From Malachius bipustulatus (taxonomy: Eukaryota > Arthropoda > Insecta > Coleoptera > Melyridae), in contig OU342633.1 in NCBI GenBank assembly GCA_910589415.1, positions 15,352,858 through 15,416,857 of the forward strand: DNA of 64,000 nucleotides. Direction: 5' to 3'. Each line of letters opens with the position of its first letter. Position 1 is the first letter of the stretch. Shown here piece by piece: positions 63,165-64,000 of the stretch. The notes under the pieces are model-generated. The model had not been told where the DNA came from. It worked only from the letters and a program-made list of their open reading frames with translations, and did not search any database. Made by a program: the position numbers and the translations under genes.

Positions 63165-64000
63165 CTAAGGCAAGCAGTATGAATGTGAAAGTAATTGATT
63201 ATTCTATTTCAGATCATTTTGGACAAAAAATTAAACTCTCTCTGAATTATTATGTTCCTAGGGAAGTTGTTAATTTTCGGCATTTTAATGAAAGTTCAAT
63301 TGAGAAATTTAGTTTCAAATTGGGTAACACTGATTGGGAATCTGTATAATATAGTGTTGAAGAAGGTGATGTAAATAAACAATATAATGAATTTTTTAAA
63401 ATAATTATAAATAATTTTAACGAGATTTTTCCAGAACATAAAAAGTTAGTAACTGATAACAATAAACTGCAGGATTAGCTCGGTAGAGATCAACAAAATT
63501 AAGCAGCAATTGAGCACTGTGTCAACTATCGCTAGGTATGATAAAAGATACTCTCAGTATTATAATTTCTTAAAATTAAAATATAGTAAATTGTTAATAA
63601 ATAATAAACGAAAATATGTGACAGAGAAAATAAACAATACTGATAATATCCAAAAAACTACATGGAGAATGGTTGGTGAAATAGTTGCTAATATCAGAAA
63701 AGAAAGGCGAAAGGCGGAGTGTTATTGATTTACAGGGTGATTCTAATTTATTGGCAAATGATTTCAATAGTTATTTTGTTGATACTCCACAGAAAATTAC
63801 TGAAAAGTTTCCTAAAACGTCATTGAACTGTAAAGTTAGTTCTAATGAACACTCAATATTTTTACATCCTGTTACAGAAAATGAAATTTTTAAAATGGTG
63901 GGAACGTTCAAAAATAAAACCAGCGCGGGTAATGATCGCATCCCTACTTTCTTGGTAAAAAGATGCATAGAATCAATAGTGAGTCCATTGGTGTTCATAA
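63165..64000 (+). pseudogene. LINE ORF2 fragment, runs off the window
   Basis: The plus strand reads the end of an endonuclease (VKVIDYSISDHFGQKIKLSL, 63190), then VVNFRHFNESSIEKFSF and a linker with YSKLLINNKRKYVTEKI (63570) and TTWRMVGEIVANIRKE (63655). After frame changes comes the RT front, IFKMVGTFKNKTSAGNDRIP (63890, written to its family limit), up to the window end. The order fits a CR1/L2-type LINE. Stops and frameshifts are frequent. The catalytic motif would lie beyond 64000. Confidence 0.75.

Overview
The window is about 64 kb of AT-rich eukaryotic DNA that reads as an insect repeat graveyard. I found no host gene that I can support. The evidence for an insect is the mix of elements: I-, Jockey-, CR1/L2- and R1-type LINEs, BEL/Pao and Ty3/gypsy LTR elements, mariner elements with the DUF4817 helix-turn-helix, pogo and hAT relics, and a Penelope-type hammerhead ribozyme. 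Many short TACCTACC/TAGGTA runs fit the same picture. The order of insect cannot be settled from this sequence.

Layout. 0.5-1.3 kb: a palindromic element ending in TACAGGGTG. 1.3-6.9 kb: a complete I-clade LINE on the minus strand, with 12-bp target-site duplications, two open reading frames joined by TAATG, and an (AAG)6 tail. 7.8-11.4 kb: a CR1/L2-like LINE, minus strand, one 995-residue ORF open. 13.1-16.5 kb: a decayed DUF7869-type gene, a tRNA-Lys-like patch and possible LTR remnant, and an 18-bp minisatellite. 17.2-18.2 kb: a dead mariner. 20-22 kb: a dead LINE. 22.2-23.6 kb: several inverted-repeat elements in a row. 26.4-30.3 kb: a Jockey LINE whose ORF2 is broken only by two in-frame stop codons.

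30.6-32.4 kb: a Penelope-like remnant with a hammerhead ribozyme, split by a palindromic mariner that still carries a DUF4817 fragment. 32.5-36.5 kb: foldbacks, a hAT remnant, and an R1-clade LINE fused to a scrap of another LINE. 38-41.5 kb: inverted repeats, one interrupted by a clean solo LTR. 41.9-49.1 kb: a broken Jockey copy carrying a BEL/Pao element with two LTRs that read as identical, but whose polyprotein has lost RNase H and the front of integrase by an in-frame deletion. 53.2-54.9 kb: a pogo-like deletion derivative invaded by a 1-kb palindrome. 55-62 kb: one gypsy element cut up by two inverted MITEs, a perfect 386-bp palindrome and a 908-bp palindrome. 63.2 kb to the end: another LINE fragment.

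How the parts relate. The elements are nested, so relative ages can be read: gypsy is older than its palindromes, Jockey is older than BEL, and the 39.8-41.5 kb foldback is older than its solo LTR. The strongest shared theme is long inverted repeats: at least seven arms of about 140-500 bp, many with mariner-like TA target sites and several ending in TACAGGGTG. Transcription through them would give long hairpin RNA, a plausible source of small RNAs; that part is inference.
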